Positions 45,982 to 56,909 are shown, numbered from the stretch's first letter. The stretch: DNA of 64,000 nucleotides from Mesorhizobium qingshengii (GCF_027563465.1 NZ_JAPFQA010000004.1:344296-408295); one strand, 5' to 3'. Numbers and translations: made by a program. Notes: generated by a model from the letters alone, not told the origin.

Positions 45982-46818
45982 TCAGAGCCGGGTGCGAACC
46001 GTCCACAGCTCCGGAAACAGGACGACCTCCAGCATCTTCTTCAGATAGGACGCGCCCGACGTGCCGCCGGTGCCGCGCTTCATGCCGATGATGCGCTCGA
46101 CCGTCGTGACGTGGTTGAAGCGCCAGCGGCGGAAATAATCCTCGAAGTCGACCAGTTTTTCGGCCAGCTCGTAGAACATCCAGTAGCGCTGCGGGTCGCG
46201 GTAGACGGTCTGCCATGCCATCAGAACCGCTTCACTCTCGGCGCGTGTCTCACGCCAGTCCGTGCGCCTGGCGTCGGCGCCGATGTCGAATCCGTTGCGC
46301 GCCAGAAGCAGCAGCGCTTCATCGTAGAGCGATGGCTCAGCCAGGATGGCCTCCAGCTTCTGGCTGAGGTCCGGCCGGTGCTTGTGCGGGCCGAGCATGG
46401 CTGGGTTGCGGTTGCCGGCCACGAATTCGATGGCGCGATATTGCCAGGACTGGAAGCCCGAGGACTGGCCGAGCGCGTCACGGAACTCGGTGTATTCACT
46501 GGGCGTCATCGTCCGCAGTACGTCCCAGGCATTGTTCAACTGCTCGAAAATGCGGGCGACGCGCGACAGCATCTTGAAGCTCGGCTCGAGACGGTCCGCA
46601 CGGATGGAGCGGATCGCGGCGCCGAGCTCGTGAAGAGCGAGCTTCATCCATAATTCCGAGGTCTGGTGCTGGATGATGAACAGCATCTCGTCATGTGCGG
46701 ATGACAACGGCGTCTGCGCGTCGAGCACCTTCTCCAGGTGCAGATAGTCGCTGTAGGACATGCGTTCCTTGAACGACATCTGTGCGCCTTCGGACGCCGG
46801 ATCGTATGGCTCGCTCAA
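45982..46818 (-). CDS. kynA: tryptophan 2,3-dioxygenase
   Basis: A 278-residue heme dioxygenase that opens the indole ring of L-tryptophan to N-formylkynurenine. Signature blocks: [19 protein letters not shown] with the active-site His, [20 protein letters not shown]-like [20 protein letters not shown], and the heme/substrate loop [25 protein letters not shown] at 46818 overlaps the stop of the CoA ligase gene (TTGA) and starts a conserved [11 protein letters not shown] extension; ATG at 46779 is a shorter alternative. It is the second gene of a two-gene unit with the ligase. Confidence 0.94.
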   Translation of the reverse strand: MSEPYDPASEGAQMSFKERMSYSDYLHLEKVLDAQTPLSSAHDEMLFIIQHQTSELWMKLALHELGAAIRSIRADRLEPSFKMLSRVARIFEQLNNAWDVLRTMTPSEYTEFRDALGQSSGFQSWQYRAIEFVAGNRNPAMLGPHKHRPDLSQKLEAILAEPSLYDEALLLLARNGFDIGADARRTDWRETRAESEAVLMAWQTVYRDPQRYWMFYELAEKLVDFEDYFRRWRFNHVTTVERIIGMKRGTGGTSGASYLKKMLEVVLFPELWTVRTRL

Positions 46819-48440
46819 TTGATTTTCTCCGTGCGCAGCCGGAAGCGCTGGATTTTGCCGGTCTGGGTCTTGGGCAAGGCGGCGGTGAATTTCACCGATC
46901 GCGGGTATTTGTAGGGGGCGATCGTTGCCTTGACATGGTCCTGCAGGCGCTTGGTGGTCAAGGCGTCTGGCGCCACGCCTTGCACCAGCACGACATGCGC
47001 CTCGACGATCTGGCCGCGTTCGGCATCCTTGGCGCCGATCACCGCGCATTCGACGACATCAGGATGCGACAGCAACGCTGCCTCGACCTCGGGCCCGGCA
47101 ATGTTGTAGCCGGCGCTGATGATCATGTCGTCGGAGCGCGCGGCGAAATGGAAGAAGCCATCCTCATCCTGGGTGAAGGTGTCGCCGGTGAGGTTCCAGC
47201 CGTCGCGCACATAGTCCTTCTGCCTGATATCGGCCATGTAGCGGCAGCCGGTCGGCCCGCGTACCGCCAACCTGCCAGTTGTGCCGCGCGGCACCTCGCG
47301 CATCTCTTCGTCGACGATGCGCGCCTCGTAGCCACCCACGGGCTTGCCGGTCGATGCCGGCTTCATGTCGCCGAAGCGGTTGGAGATGAAGATATGCAAC
47401 ATTTCGGTGGCGCCGATGCCGTCGAGGATCGGCTTGCCGGTCTTTCGCGTCCACTCTTCGAAAACCGGAGCTGGCAACGTCTCGCCGGCCGAAACGGCGA
47501 CGCGCAGCGATGACAGGTCGGCGCCCTCATCCATGGCTTTCAGCATCGCGCGGTAGGCGGTTGGCGCAGTGAAGGAGATGGTTGCTTTGTAGGTCTCGAT
47601 GATATGGATCATGTTGGGCGGTGTCGCCTGCTCGAGCAGCGTCGCCGCCGCGCCGAAGCGCAGCGGAAAGATGGCAAGCCCGCCAAGACCGAAGGTGAAG
47701 GCGAGCGGCGGCGAGCCGACAAAGATGTCGTCCGGCGTCACCTGGAGGATCTCGCGGGCGTAGGCGTCGGCGATGATCAGGAGGTCGCGGTGGAAATGCA
47801 TCGTCGCCTTCGGCACGCCGGTCGTGCCCGAAGTGAAGCCGAGCAGGGCGACGTCGTCGCGGCCTGTGCTGACGGCGGTGAAGATAACCGGCTTGTCGAG
47901 AGCCGCGCGATCGAGTTCGGCGTCATGGTTGGCGGTGCCGTCGAAGCCGATGACCTGCCTGAGGAACGCGCTGTCCTTGGCGCAGGCGGTCATTTCGTCC
48001 ATCAGCCTGGTATCGCAGAGCGCGATGGTGATTTCCGCCTTGTCGACGATCTTGGCAAGCTCGCCGGCGCGCAGCATCGGCATGGTGTTGACGACCACGG
48101 CGCCGACCTTGGTGGCAGCCAGCCAGCAGGCCACCATGGCAGGGTTGTTGGCCGAACGGATCAACACCCGGTTGCCCGGCTTGACGCCGTAGTTTTCGAC
48201 CAGCGCATGGGCCAGCCTGTTCGTCCAGTCGGACAGTTCCTTGTAGGTGCGGCGGCGCCCATTGCCGATCAGCGCGGTGTGATCGCCGAGGCCTTTCTCG
48301 ACCAGCCTGTCGGTCAGTTCGACGCCGGCGTTGAGGCGTTCGGGATAGTCAAAACCGTCGAGCAGGAAGTCCGGCCATTGCTCCGGCGGCGGCAGGTGAT
48401 CGCGCGTGAACGTATCGATATGCGCTGAAGGCCCAAGCAT
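46815..48440 (-). CDS. benzoate/2-aminobenzoate-CoA ligase-like AMP-binding enzyme
   Basis: A 541-residue ANL-superfamily acyl-CoA synthetase. The P-loop is [20 protein letters not shown], the A5 motif is [14 protein letters not shown], the A8 hinge is [18 protein letters not shown] and the A10 Lys lies in [15 protein letters not shown]. The sequence fits the benzoate-CoA ligase group, which activates aromatic acids. Beside genes that yield anthranilate, 2-aminobenzoate is the likely substrate; that is inference. Its stop overlaps the dioxygenase start, so the two are coupled. It is divergent from the formamidase-like gene. Confidence 0.88.
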   Translation of the reverse strand: MLGPSAHIDTFTRDHLPPPEQWPDFLLDGFDYPERLNAGVELTDRLVEKGLGDHTALIGNGRRRTYKELSDWTNRLAHALVENYGVKPGNRVLIRSANNPAMVACWLAATKVGAVVVNTMPMLRAGELAKIVDKAEITIALCDTRLMDEMTACAKDSAFLRQVIGFDGTANHDAELDRAALDKPVIFTAVSTGRDDVALLGFTSGTTGVPKATMHFHRDLLIIADAYAREILQVTPDDIFVGSPPLAFTFGLGGLAIFPLRFGAAATLLEQATPPNMIHIIETYKATISFTAPTAYRAMLKAMDEGADLSSLRVAVSAGETLPAPVFEEWTRKTGKPILDGIGATEMLHIFISNRFGDMKPASTGKPVGGYEARIVDEEMREVPRGTTGRLAVRGPTGCRYMADIRQKDYVRDGWNLTGDTFTQDEDGFFHFAARSDDMIISAGYNIAGPEVEAALLSHPDVVECAVIGAKDAERGQIVEAHVVLVQGVAPDALTTKRLQDHVKATIAPYKYPRSVKFTAALPKTQTGKIQRFRLRTEKIN

Positions 48441-48755
48441 CTCGCCGCTATCCCGTCTGCTGCCTGGCCAATGCGCGAGGCGCCTGGCCGGATATGGTGG
48501 ATCTGAAGGTCCTGCTTTCCTAGAGGAGGCTTCGTGCCGCCAGTCGCACTTCGCTCGACGTCACCGGGCAGGGTGAGCGTCCGCAGGTTCCCGGCCGCAC
48601 AGCAGACCTCCCATTTTGTCGGCTGTTCGTCAGGCAGGATCGCACCAGTCGAAATTTGTTTCAAGCCTAAAATGTTTTGAATGGAAGCATTGACGCAAGG
48701 CGCGGCGGTGGCCATTGCTAGCGCTGAAAACGATGCCGTTTGGGGGAGGATGCCG
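48441..48755. other. divergent promoter region of the CoA ligase and formamidase-like genes
   Basis: No gene is evident in these 315 bases. An AT-rich motif at about 48653-48681 reads TTTGTTTCAAGCC followed by TAAAATGTTTTGAA, with imperfect TTCAA/TTGAA half-sites. It may be an operator of the kind seen before aromatic-catabolism genes, but no regulator is assigned. Confidence 0.4.
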
Positions 48756-49586
48756 ATGCTGGAGCGTCACGTTGTCGATTGGGACGGCGCCTATGCCAAC
48801 GGCGCGAACATCGCCGGCAGCGACCGCTGGCCGGCCGCTTGGGTCGAACCGGCGCAAGCGTTTCGCAATGCACTTTCGGCACAGGGCCGGGCACGGCTCG
48901 ACATCGCCTATGGCGACGGACGGCGCAATCGGCTCGATCTCTTCCTTCCCAGCGCCACGCCCAGGGGGCTCGTGGTGTTCATCCATGGCGGCTACTGGAT
49001 GGCGTTCGACAAGAGTTTCTGGTCGCATCTCGCCAATGGCGCGGTCAGCAGCGGCTTTGCCGTGGCGATGCCCTCCTACACGCTGTGCCCGGAAACATGC
49101 ATCGCCGGCATCGCCGGGGAAATTGGGGCGGCGATCGGCAAGGCGGCGGAAATGATCGATGGACCGATGATGTTGACCGGACATTCGGCGGGTGGACATC
49201 TCGCCAGCCGGATGGTGACGACAACCACGCCTTTGGCAGCCGATGTCGCGCGGCGCGTGCGCCACGTCGTGTCGATTTCAGGCGTCCATGACCTGCGTCC
49301 AATCATGCTCACCGAGATGAACGCCACATTGGCGATCGACGAACATGAGGCGCTGACCGAGAGCCCAGCGCTCTTGCGCCCCATGGATGGTGTCCGCATC
49401 ACATGCTGGGCCGGTGGTGGCGAACGCGCCGAATTCCTGCGCCAGAACGCATTGCTAGCCAACATCTGGACCGGCCTTGGCGCCACGACGAGCACCGTGG
49501 TCGAGCCCGACCGACATCATTACAGCGTTGTCGACGGCCTTGCCGATCCGGCTCATCCGCTGACCCGGACCTTGATATCGGAATAG
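48756..49586 (+). CDS. alpha/beta hydrolase, kynurenine formamidase-like
   Basis: A 276-residue alpha/beta hydrolase with the HGGYW oxyanion-hole motif (VVFIHGGYWMAFDKSFWSHL), characteristic of the arylformamidase group. The nucleophile elbow is LTGHSAGGHLASR, and the catalytic His is probably in DRHHYSVVDGLADP. Kynurenine formamidase removes formate from N-formylkynurenine, the step missing between the adjacent dioxygenase and kynureninase. Context and motif agree but activity is not proven. I start at the ATG at 48756 (GGGGGAGG upstream); in-frame ATGs at 48750 and upstream exist. Confidence 0.88.
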   Translation: MLERHVVDWDGAYANGANIAGSDRWPAAWVEPAQAFRNALSAQGRARLDIAYGDGRRNRLDLFLPSATPRGLVVFIHGGYWMAFDKSFWSHLANGAVSSGFAVAMPSYTLCPETCIAGIAGEIGAAIGKAAEMIDGPMMLTGHSAGGHLASRMVTTTTPLAADVARRVRHVVSISGVHDLRPIMLTEMNATLAIDEHEALTESPALLRPMDGVRITCWAGGGERAEFLRQNALLANIWTGLGATTSTVVEPDRHHYSVVDGLADPAHPLTRTLISE

Positions 49587-49634
49587 GGGCGAGATAATTT
49601 TCGCATTGCTGTGAATGGTTTATGTTGGATTCAT

Positions 49635-50840
49635 TCAGCGTAGCATCAGCACGCTGCAAGCCTCGCCCACCGCAGCCGCGGGGGTAAATGGCGGCCGCAC
49701 GATCAGCCCGTTGGCGTCGGCCAGCATTCTCAGCATCGAGGAATCCTGGATGCTGAACGGCGTCGCAACCAGCACGCCTGCATCTTCCTGGACCACGGCC
49801 CGCACATAGTCCTGGCGAAGATCATTGGCCGGCATTGCGGCGCCCAGTCGCGCCTTACGTATGTCCTGACGATGATTGCGGCCGCCAAGCCGCGCCAGCA
49901 ACGGCTTGAGGAACAATTGCGAGCAAACCAGGCTTGCCACCGGATTGCCGGGCAGGCCGATGCACCTGGTCTCGCCAAGGCGTCCGAACATCAGCGGTTT
50001 GCCGGGACGCATGGCGATCTTCCAGAAACCGAGCCGCATGCCTTCGCCGGTCAGCACGTCATGGATCAGGTCGTGGTCGCCGACCGAGGCGCCGCCAAGC
50101 GTCACGATGACATCCGCGCCGGCAACGACCGCCTTCTTGACCAGCGCTGCGATGGCCTCCTTGCGGTCGGCTGCAATGCCGAGATCGAGCGCGCGCGCGC
50201 CCACCGATTGCGCGGCGGCGGCGACGCCATAGGCATTGGACGAGATGATCTGGTCCGGCCCGAGTTCGCTGCCGGGGGGCAACAGCTCGTCGCCCGTGGC
50301 GATGATGGCGACCAGCGGTCGTCGCACCACGCTCACTCGGGGATGATTGGCCGATGCCGCCAGCGACAGCGCCGCCGGATCGAGCAAGCGGCCTTTTTCA
50401 AGCAGGACGTCGCCCTTCGAAAAGTCGAGGCCGATGCGGCGTATGTTGCGCCACTCGGCTGTCGGCTCGGTCACTTCGATATCGCCGCCACCGATATCCC
50501 TGACATTTTCCTGGATGACGATGGTATCGGCGCCGTCAGGTAGCGGTGCGCCGGTGAAGATGCGCACCGCCTGGCGTTCGCCGACCGAGCCGTCAAAGCC
50601 GCGTCCGGCCGGTGCCATGCCGATCACGGAAAGCCGTGCTGGCACCGATGCCACGTCGGCGGCACGGGCCGCATAGCCGTCCATGGCCGAGGCGTTGAAG
50701 GGTGGCTGGGTGCGCAGCGCGACAACCGGTTCCGCCAGCACGCGATCCACAGCCTCGAAAAGTGGCACGCTTTCGCTTGCCAGCGGCACAGCGCCGTCCA
50801 GCAGGCGTTCGAGCGCCTCGGCGACCGGAACCAGCGCCAT
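49635..50840 (-). CDS. moeA: molybdopterin molybdotransferase MoeA
   Basis: A 401-residue MoeA, which inserts molybdate into adenylylated molybdopterin. The MogA-like domain has the IIATGDELLPPG and GGASVGDHDLIHDVL motifs; the N-terminal part shows PPFNASAMDGYAARAADV, and the late block GLPGNPVASLVCSQLFLKPLL is typical. Its start overlaps the moaC stop by one base (TGATG), so both are made from the ppiD-trpD-trpC-moaC-moeA transcript. It ends 48 bases before the convergent end of the formamidase-like gene. Confidence 0.96.
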   Translation of the reverse strand: MALVPVAEALERLLDGAVPLASESVPLFEAVDRVLAEPVVALRTQPPFNASAMDGYAARAADVASVPARLSVIGMAPAGRGFDGSVGERQAVRIFTGAPLPDGADTIVIQENVRDIGGGDIEVTEPTAEWRNIRRIGLDFSKGDVLLEKGRLLDPAALSLAASANHPRVSVVRRPLVAIIATGDELLPPGSELGPDQIISSNAYGVAAAAQSVGARALDLGIAADRKEAIAALVKKAVVAGADVIVTLGGASVGDHDLIHDVLTGEGMRLGFWKIAMRPGKPLMFGRLGETRCIGLPGNPVASLVCSQLFLKPLLARLGGRNHRQDIRKARLGAAMPANDLRQDYVRAVVQEDAGVLVATPFSIQDSSMLRMLADANGLIVRPPFTPAAAVGEACSVLMLR

Positions 50841-51322
50841 CAGGCGCCTGCCTTGTAGTCGCCCGACTTGCCGCCGGTCTTTTCGACCAGTCGGATGCCG
50901 GAGATGACCATGGCGCGGTCCACCGCCTTGGCCATGTCGTAGATGGTCAGGCAGGCAACCGAAGCGGCAGTCAGTGCTTCCATCTCGACGCCCGTCTTGC
51001 CGGTGACACGCGCCAGCGCGGTGACCTTCAGACCCGGCAAAGCATGGTCCGGGTCGATGTCGACGGAGACCTTGGTCAGAAGCAGCGGGTGGCAGAGCGG
51101 GATCAACTCATGCGTCTTCTTGGCCGCCATGATGCCGGCGATGCGCGCGGTGCCGAGCACGTCGCCTTTCCTGGCGTCGCCCGCGAGGATCATTGTCAGC
51201 GTCTCTGGCCGCATCGAGACGAAACCCTCGGCGATCGCCGTGCGCGTCGTCTCCGCCTTGTCGCCGACATCGACCATGTTGGCCTCGCCCTGCGCGCCAA
51301 GATGAGTGAGGGCGGCCGCCAT
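50840..51322 (-). CDS. moaC: cyclic pyranopterin monophosphate synthase MoaC
   Basis: A 160-residue MoaC, acting with MoaA in the first step of molybdenum cofactor synthesis. Blocks visible are [52 protein letters not shown], and [26 protein letters not shown]. The ATG at 51322 gives the standard length. The frame stays open upstream to 51364, but those residues are encoded by the dispersed repeat. The usual ribosome site is not evident, perhaps because the repeat lies at the junction. Confidence 0.95.
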   Translation of the reverse strand: MAAALTHLGAQGEANMVDVGDKAETTRTAIAEGFVSMRPETLTMILAGDARKGDVLGTARIAGIMAAKKTHELIPLCHPLLLTKVSVDIDPDHALPGLKVTALARVTGKTGVEMEALTAASVACLTIYDMAKAVDRAMVISGIRLVEKTGGKSGDYKAGA

Positions 51323-51332
51323 GGTCAGATCG

Positions 51333-51438
51333 CCATAGAGCGACGTGCGTCCATTCGGACGCACAAAGTACGCTCTATCACTTTGAATCTATGCATCGTG
51401 CTCTCCGAAAATCGATTCCGATTTTCGGGCCGATGCAT
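51333..51438 (-). repeat. dispersed intergenic repeat, copy 2, overlapping the end of trpC
   Basis: On the minus strand this segment carries CCCGAAAATCGGAATCGATT, then a spacer and a hairpin with GTACTTTGTGCGTCC and GGACGCACGTCGC. The block order and most bases match 3943-4046. The left part of the repeat is translated as the last 15 residues of TrpC (about 51389-51436); the hairpin part fills the trpC-moaC gap. Confidence 0.85.
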
Positions 51439-52237
51439 CCGGCGCCTTGCCCGTCAGGAGCAGGCGCGTCGCCGCAGTCACGTCCTGTTGCCGCATCAGG
51501 CTTTCGCCGACAAGGAAGGTAGCGATGTCGCTCTTCTGCAGTCTCAGGCAATCGTCATGTGTGAAGATACCGCTCTCACTGACCAGCAAACGGTCGGCCG
51601 GGACCATCGACGCCAGCCGCTCGGAGGTATCGAGGCTGGTCTCGAACGTTCTCAGATCGCGGTTGTTGATGCCGATCAGCCGCGACGACAGATTCAGTGC
51701 GCGCAGCATCTCGGCCTCGTCATGCACTTCGACCAGCGCATCCATGCCGAGATCGAACGCCGTCGATTCGAGGTCGCTCGCCAGGGCGTCGTCGACGCTG
51801 GCCATGATGATCAGGATGGCGTCCGCGCCCCACGCACGGGCTTCATAGACCTGGTAGGGATCGAACAGAAAATCCTTGCGCAGCGCGGGCAGGGCGACGG
51901 CGGCGCGCGCCCTGGTGAGAAATTCGGGGGCGCCCTGGAAGGACGGCGCGTCGGTCAGCACCGAAAGACAGGCGGCGCCGCCTTTCGCATAGGCCTGCGC
52001 CAGCGCCGGCGGGTCGAAATCCGCTCGGATCAGGCCCTTGGAAGGGCTCGCCTTCTTGATCTCGGCGATCAGAGCGAAGCTGCCCGACTTGCGCTTCGCC
52101 TCGAGCGCGGCAAGAAATCCGCGTGGCGCGTCGGCGTCTCTTGCGCGTGCCTTGATCTCGGCCAGTGGCACACGCGCCTTGGCCGCCGCGATCTCGTCGC
52201 GCTTGTAGGCCTCGATCTTGCGAAGAATGTCAGACAC
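51389..52237 (-). CDS. trpC: indole-3-glycerol phosphate synthase
   Basis: A 282-residue TIM-barrel enzyme of tryptophan synthesis, converting CdRP to indole-3-glycerol phosphate. Blocks visible are [67 protein letters not shown] [24 protein letters not shown] and LLVSESGIF. The last 15 residues ([15 protein letters not shown]) are not part of the fold and are encoded by the dispersed repeat, so the original stop has probably been replaced. It follows trpD by three bases. Confidence 0.96.
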   Translation of the reverse strand: MSDILRKIEAYKRDEIAAAKARVPLAEIKARARDADAPRGFLAALEAKRKSGSFALIAEIKKASPSKGLIRADFDPPALAQAYAKGGAACLSVLTDAPSFQGAPEFLTRARAAVALPALRKDFLFDPYQVYEARAWGADAILIIMASVDDALASDLESTAFDLGMDALVEVHDEAEMLRALNLSSRLIGINNRDLRTFETSLDTSERLASMVPADRLLVSESGIFTHDDCLRLQKSDIATFLVGESLMRQQDVTAATRLLLTGKAPDASARKSESIFGEHDA

Positions 52238-52240
52238 GCT

Positions 52241-53251
52241 CTATCCGTTCGAAATCTCGATCAGCCTGTCGAGCACCTGCAGCGCCCGGCCGCTGTCTAT
52301 GGCCTGCGCCGCCGCCGCTATGCCGTCAACGAGGGTCGTCGCCTTGCCCGCCACCACCAGTCCGGCGCCGGCATTCATCAACACGGTGTCGCGATAGGCG
52401 CCGGCAGCGCCGCCGAGCATATCGCGCAAAGCCTTGGCGTTGTAGGCCGCGTTGCCGCCGCGCAACTCATCCTTGGTGTGGCGCGCCAGCCCAACGGCTT
52501 CAGGCGTCAGCGTGAAGCCGCGGATCTCGCCGCCGATCAGTTCCGCCACCTGCGTCTCGCCGGTGGTGGTGATTTCGTCATAACCGTCGCCATGAACGAC
52601 CCAGGCGTGCTCGGTGCCCAGCGCCTTCAGTGTCTCGGCGACCGGCATGATCCATTCCGGCAGGAACACGCCAACCATCTGCCTGACGACGCCGGCCGGA
52701 TTGGACAACGGGCCGAGCAGGTTGAAGATGGTGCGTGTGCCGAGCTCGCCACGGATCGGGCCGACATGCTTCATCGCCGGATGGTGCGCCGGCGCGAACA
52801 TGAAGCCGACGCCGGCCTCGTGGATGCAGCGGCCAATCGTCTCCGGCGGAATGTCGATCTTGACCCCGAGCGCGGTCAGGACATCGGCCGCACCGGTCAG
52901 CGAGGAGAGGCCGCGATTGCCGTGCTTGGCGACCGGGACGCCGCTGCCGGCGATGACGAAGGCCGATCCGGTCGAGATGTTGACGCTGTGCGAATTGTCG
53001 CCGCCGGTGCCGACGATATCGATGGCGCCAGCGGGCGCGTCGACGCGAAGCATCTTGGCGCGCATGGTGGCGACGGCGCCTGAAATCTCGCTCACCGTTT
53101 CGCCACGCACGCGCAGCGCCATCAGGAAGCCGCCGATCTGGCCAGGGGTCGCGTCACCCGACATGATGATGTCGAAGGCCTCGCGCGCTTCCTCAAAGGA
53201 AAGGGCGGTCCCGCCCGCGACCTTGGCGATGTGGGTTTTCAGCGCGCTCAT
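52241..53251 (-). CDS. trpD: anthranilate phosphoribosyltransferase
   Basis: A 336-residue TrpD, joining anthranilate to PRPP. The PRPP-binding glycine-rich motif [24 protein letters not shown] and the [21 protein letters not shown] block are intact. [38 protein letters not shown] is typical. The ATG overlaps the ppiD stop (ATGA). It is notable that anthranilate-consuming trpD lies 5 kb from genes that produce anthranilate from tryptophan. Confidence 0.97.
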   Translation of the reverse strand: MSALKTHIAKVAGGTALSFEEAREAFDIIMSGDATPGQIGGFLMALRVRGETVSEISGAVATMRAKMLRVDAPAGAIDIVGTGGDNSHSVNISTGSAFVIAGSGVPVAKHGNRGLSSLTGAADVLTALGVKIDIPPETIGRCIHEAGVGFMFAPAHHPAMKHVGPIRGELGTRTIFNLLGPLSNPAGVVRQMVGVFLPEWIMPVAETLKALGTEHAWVVHGDGYDEITTTGETQVAELIGGEIRGFTLTPEAVGLARHTKDELRGGNAAYNAKALRDMLGGAAGAYRDTVLMNAGAGLVVAGKATTLVDGIAAAAQAIDSGRALQVLDRLIEISNG

Positions 53252-55140
53252 CTTGTCGAGGCTTGGGCAACGGCGGCCTGATCGATGCGAACGTCGTACT
53301 GCGTCTGCAGTTGCGCCACCAACTGGTCGAGCAGATCGTCCGACATGCCGGAGGTGAAGGACTTCTGCGCGTCCTCGGGCACCGAGCTTGCCTCGGCGCC
53401 CGCAGGCTCGAACACTTCGGCGACCTTGAACAGGATCTGCCCATCGCCAGTGGGCGAGGGGATCAACCCGGTGCCGCCTTCGCCGACGCCGAACATGACC
53501 GCGGCGCCCTCCTTGCCGAAGTCGGCATCGTCGGCTTCGCGCTTCAAGCCGCGCTTGGTCTGCTTTTCCAGCTTGAGCTCGCCGGCGATGACGTCGAGCG
53601 TGGCGCCGGCCTTGAGCCGCTTCTCGAGTTCACCCGCCTTGGCGGCGAGCCGCTTGGTCGTTTCGGCCGCCGTCCAGTCGGCGGCAACTTTCTGGCGAAC
53701 CTCGTCCAGCGTCCGGTCACGAGCCGGCGTGATGGCCCCGACCTCATAGAAGATGAAGCCGTTGTCCGCCGTGGTCAGAGCATCGTTTTCAGTGTTGGGT
53801 TCCGCGTCGAAGACGGCCTTGATCAGCGCCGGTGATTCCGGCAGGTCCTTGACGATGGAGCCGTTCGGCCTGAGGCCACTGCGATCGATGGCGTCGATGG
53901 TGACGTCCTTCAGCTTCAGCTTGGCGGCGGCGTCGGCCAGCGAACTGCCCGAGGCGCGGGTGTCCTCATAATTGTCGTGCACATCCAGAAGGATGCGGCT
54001 CGCCTCACCAAGCGCCAGGTCCTTGCGGATCTGGTCGGACACTTCAGCGAGCGGCTTGACCACTTCGGGCTTGATCTCGGTGACGCGCAGCAGCACCGGG
54101 CCAAAGGTGCCCTGAACCACGGGGCTGACTTCATTGGCGCTGAGCGCGAAGGCCGCGTCGGCGACCGCCTTGTCGGCGATCTTGTCCTTGGCGAGGGTGC
54201 CAAGCAGCGTGTCGGCCTGGGTCTTGCCTTCAGCCGAGACGAGCTTGTCGAACGTTGCGCCAGCCTTTAGCGAATCGAGCGCGGCCTTTGCCGCATCCGG
54301 CGTCTTGAACACAAGCTGCTCGATGGTGCGCAACTCCGGCGTGGTGTAGCGCGCCTTGTTCTTGTTGTAGTCGTCGCTCACCTGTTGGTCAGTGACGGCG
54401 GTCGTATCCATGATGTCCGCCGGTTCGAGCCGGACATAGGAGAATTTGCGGTACTCGGGTGCGGCGTAGGTTTTCTTGTTGGCCTCGAAATAGGCCGACA
54501 GCACGCTGTCGCTCGGCGCCTCGATCGGCTCGACCAGCGTCTTCGGCAAGGTCAGGTAGTCGACGGTGCGATCTTCGCCGCGATAGAGCGCAACCGCCTT
54601 GAAGAAGGTGTCAGGCGCCTTAAGGCCATCCGAGACCGCCTCGACGATCTGCTGGCGTACCGCGACCTGGGCACGGTTCCTCAGATAATCCTCAGGCCGC
54701 ATGCCGACCTGGCGCAGCATGTATTCGAATGTCCTCTTGTCGAACTGGCCGCCAGGTCCCTTGAACGCCGGGTCCTCCCGCGTCAGCTCGGCCAGCCGGT
54801 CCTTGGACAGGCCGAGGCCCAGCTTGCGCGCCTGTTCGTCGAGAACGGCACCTGAAACGAGCTGTGCCAGCACCTGATTGTCGATACCAAGCGCCTTTGC
54901 CTGTTCGTGGGTGAGACGCTGGCCGAACTGCTGCGACATGACGCTGAGCTGGCGATCATAGGCGAGGCGATATTCGTTGATCGACACCTTGGTGCCGCCG
55001 GCGGTTATCACCGAGTCATGGCCGGCGAAACCGCCCATCAGCCGTCCGGAAATGCCCCAGGCGGCGAAACTGACCACCAGCAGCGAAAGCAGCGTCTTCG
55101 CGACCCAGGTGCCTGCCGCGTTTCTCAATATACCAAGCAT
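53248..55140 (-). CDS. ppiD: periplasmic folding chaperone / peptidyl-prolyl isomerase PpiD-like
   Basis: A 630-residue protein. One N-terminal membrane span (about residues 12-32: [20 protein letters not shown]) anchors it in the inner membrane. A SurA-N-like chaperone region follows, with [23 protein letters not shown]. The parvulin-like domain is around [23 protein letters not shown] to [16 protein letters not shown] (about 255-370). E. coli PpiD has little isomerase activity and mainly helps proteins leaving SecYEG. The ATG at 55140 begins the homologous N-terminus. It is the first gene of the trp/moa operon and is divergent from tpiA. Confidence 0.92.
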   Translation of the reverse strand: MLGILRNAAGTWVAKTLLSLLVVSFAAWGISGRLMGGFAGHDSVITAGGTKVSINEYRLAYDRQLSVMSQQFGQRLTHEQAKALGIDNQVLAQLVSGAVLDEQARKLGLGLSKDRLAELTREDPAFKGPGGQFDKRTFEYMLRQVGMRPEDYLRNRAQVAVRQQIVEAVSDGLKAPDTFFKAVALYRGEDRTVDYLTLPKTLVEPIEAPSDSVLSAYFEANKKTYAAPEYRKFSYVRLEPADIMDTTAVTDQQVSDDYNKNKARYTTPELRTIEQLVFKTPDAAKAALDSLKAGATFDKLVSAEGKTQADTLLGTLAKDKIADKAVADAAFALSANEVSPVVQGTFGPVLLRVTEIKPEVVKPLAEVSDQIRKDLALGEASRILLDVHDNYEDTRASGSSLADAAAKLKLKDVTIDAIDRSGLRPNGSIVKDLPESPALIKAVFDAEPNTENDALTTADNGFIFYEVGAITPARDRTLDEVRQKVAADWTAAETTKRLAAKAGELEKRLKAGATLDVIAGELKLEKQTKRGLKREADDADFGKEGAAVMFGVGEGGTGLIPSPTGDGQILFKVAEVFEPAGAEASSVPEDAQKSFTSGMSDDLLDQLVAQLQTQYDVRIDQAAVAQASTR

Positions 55141-55284
55141 CGTTACTTCCGATTTATGCGCATTTTCGCGTGCGCCGAGTCTGAAACAAGCGCAATAGCG
55201 CCCTTCCGGTCCACTGTCGATTGCTTTGTGGCCTGATTTTGGTAGTGAGGGCCAGAGCCGAATATCGCCCGGAGAAGCAAACCC

Positions 55285-56052
55285 ATGACGCCAGGAATTC
55301 GCCCGCTCGTCGCCGGCAACTGGAAAATGAACGGCACCAGCGCCTCGCTCAACGAGATCAGGATGATCGGCAACGGTTTCATGAGCGGGCTTGATGCGGA
55401 AACCGAAGCGCTGGTCTGCGTTCCGGCGACCCTGCTTGCCCACGCCGCCGAGATCCTGTCGCGCACCCCGGTCCATGCTGGCGGCGAGGATTGCCACACA
55501 AAGGAAAGCGGCGCCTATACCGGCTGTATTTCGGCGGAAATGCTGAAGGATGCCGGCGCGACCCATGTCATCGTCGGCCATTCCGAGTGCCGCGAGCAGC
55601 GGGGCGAGGATGACGCAACGGTCCAGGCCAAGGCCTCCGCCGCCTGGCGCGCCGGGCTTGCGGCCATCATCTGCGTTGGCGAGACGCAGCAACAGCGCGA
55701 AGCCGGCGCCACGCTCGACGTGCTGTCGCGGCAGGTCGCCGGCTCGGTGCCGCCGAGCGCCACCCCGTCCAACACCATCATCGCCTACGAGCCGGTGTGG
55801 GCGATCGGCACCGGCCTGACGCCGACCGCCACCGATGTGGCCGAAGCGCACCAACATATCCGCGAAAGGCTGTCGGAAAAGCTTGGCAGCGTCGCGGCGA
55901 AGATGCGCATTCTCTATGGCGGCTCGGTCAAGCCGTCCAATGCGGTCGAACTGCTCGGCGTCAGGAATGTCGACGGCGCGCTGGTCGGCGGCGCCAGCCT
56001 GAAGGCGGCGGATTTCCTCGGCATCGCCGAGGCCTATCGCAACATTTCCTAG
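55285..56052 (+). CDS. tpiA: triosephosphate isomerase
   Basis: A 255-residue TIM-barrel isomerase of glycolysis/gluconeogenesis. The active site is complete: K14 (GNWKMNG), H99 (VGHSECR) and E169 ([11 protein letters not shown]), with the phosphate-binding loop [10 protein letters not shown] near the end. A strong ribosome site (CGGAGAAG) precedes the ATG. It is divergent from ppiD and followed by secG after 169 bases, a common rhizobial order. Confidence 0.98.
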   Translation: MTPGIRPLVAGNWKMNGTSASLNEIRMIGNGFMSGLDAETEALVCVPATLLAHAAEILSRTPVHAGGEDCHTKESGAYTGCISAEMLKDAGATHVIVGHSECREQRGEDDATVQAKASAAWRAGLAAIICVGETQQQREAGATLDVLSRQVAGSVPPSATPSNTIIAYEPVWAIGTGLTPTATDVAEAHQHIRERLSEKLGSVAAKMRILYGGSVKPSNAVELLGVRNVDGALVGGASLKAADFLGIAEAYRNIS

Positions 56053-56221
56053 GGATACGGGCGCGCCGGACGGGGCCGACGACGCCGGAAATCGTTGCAA
56101 AGCAGGTGTTGCTCCCCATATTCCGGCCACGGGCTTGGAAATGCCGTCAAAGCATTGTATTGAGCCGCCTCCAATTCACCGGTCGTGTCCGCGGCCGGGC
56201 AAGGCCTTGCCAGGATAAACT

Positions 56222-56698
56222 ATGGAAACCGTACTGATCGTCATCCATCTCATGGTCGTGCTCGCCCTTGTCGGCGTGGTGCTGCTGCAGCGCTCCGAAG
56301 GCGGCGGCCTCGGCATCGGTGGCGGCTCGGGCTTCATGACCGCGCGTGGTGCGGCCAACGCGCTGACGCGCGCAACGGCGATCCTGGCGGCGGCTTTCTT
56401 CGCCACGTCGCTGACGCTGTCGATCGTCGCCCGTTACGGCGAGAAGCCGATCGACATCCTCGACCGCGTGCCGGCGACCTCGGACGGCGCTGGCAAGGGC
56501 GTGCTCAACCAACTGCCTGGCACGACCACTCCGGCGCCGGCTGGCAACGCCACGCCGACGCCACCCTCCGGCAACGACGCGGCCACGACGCCTCCGGCGA
56601 CCGCTCCGGCCACGGCGCCTGCCGCCGGTTCGACGCCGCCGGCGACCAACGGCTCCACTCCCGCAGCACCGGCGACGCCGCAGGTTCCGAACCAGTAA
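56222..56698 (+). CDS. secG: preprotein translocase subunit SecG
   Basis: A 158-residue protein. Two membrane spans (about residues 2-20 and 53-72) and the conserved RSEGGGLGIGGGSGFMTARGAANALTRATAILA block identify SecG, the small subunit of SecYEG. The last 60 residues form a low-complexity tail of P, A, T, G and N, longer than in E. coli (110 residues total), as is typical in this group. A weak AGGATAA precedes the ATG. Confidence 0.95.
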   Translation: METVLIVIHLMVVLALVGVVLLQRSEGGGLGIGGGSGFMTARGAANALTRATAILAAAFFATSLTLSIVARYGEKPIDILDRVPATSDGAGKGVLNQLPGTTTPAPAGNATPTPPSGNDAATTPPATAPATAPAAGSTPPATNGSTPAAPATPQVPNQ

Positions 56699-56909
56699 CC
56701 TTCGACGTTTGCCGCCGCGGCCTGTTGTCGTTTGAACACAGTCGCGGCAAATGCAGCACGATCACGAAGATTCGAGTGGCTGAGGCGCGGCCTCGCGCTT
56801 GAGGCGTCTGCACTTATTCGACTATAGATTGCGCGCGGCATTTTCGGCGTCCTTGGGGGGCGCCGGGCGACGCCGTGGGCAACAAGCATTGAACGATCGG
56901 ATCTTCGCC

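Noticed and set aside
50702..53083. A 793-codon open frame on the plus strand over moeA, moaC, trpC and trpD
   Set aside because: It crosses four well-supported minus-strand genes and its Arg/Gln/His-rich translation matches nothing. It is a composition artefact.
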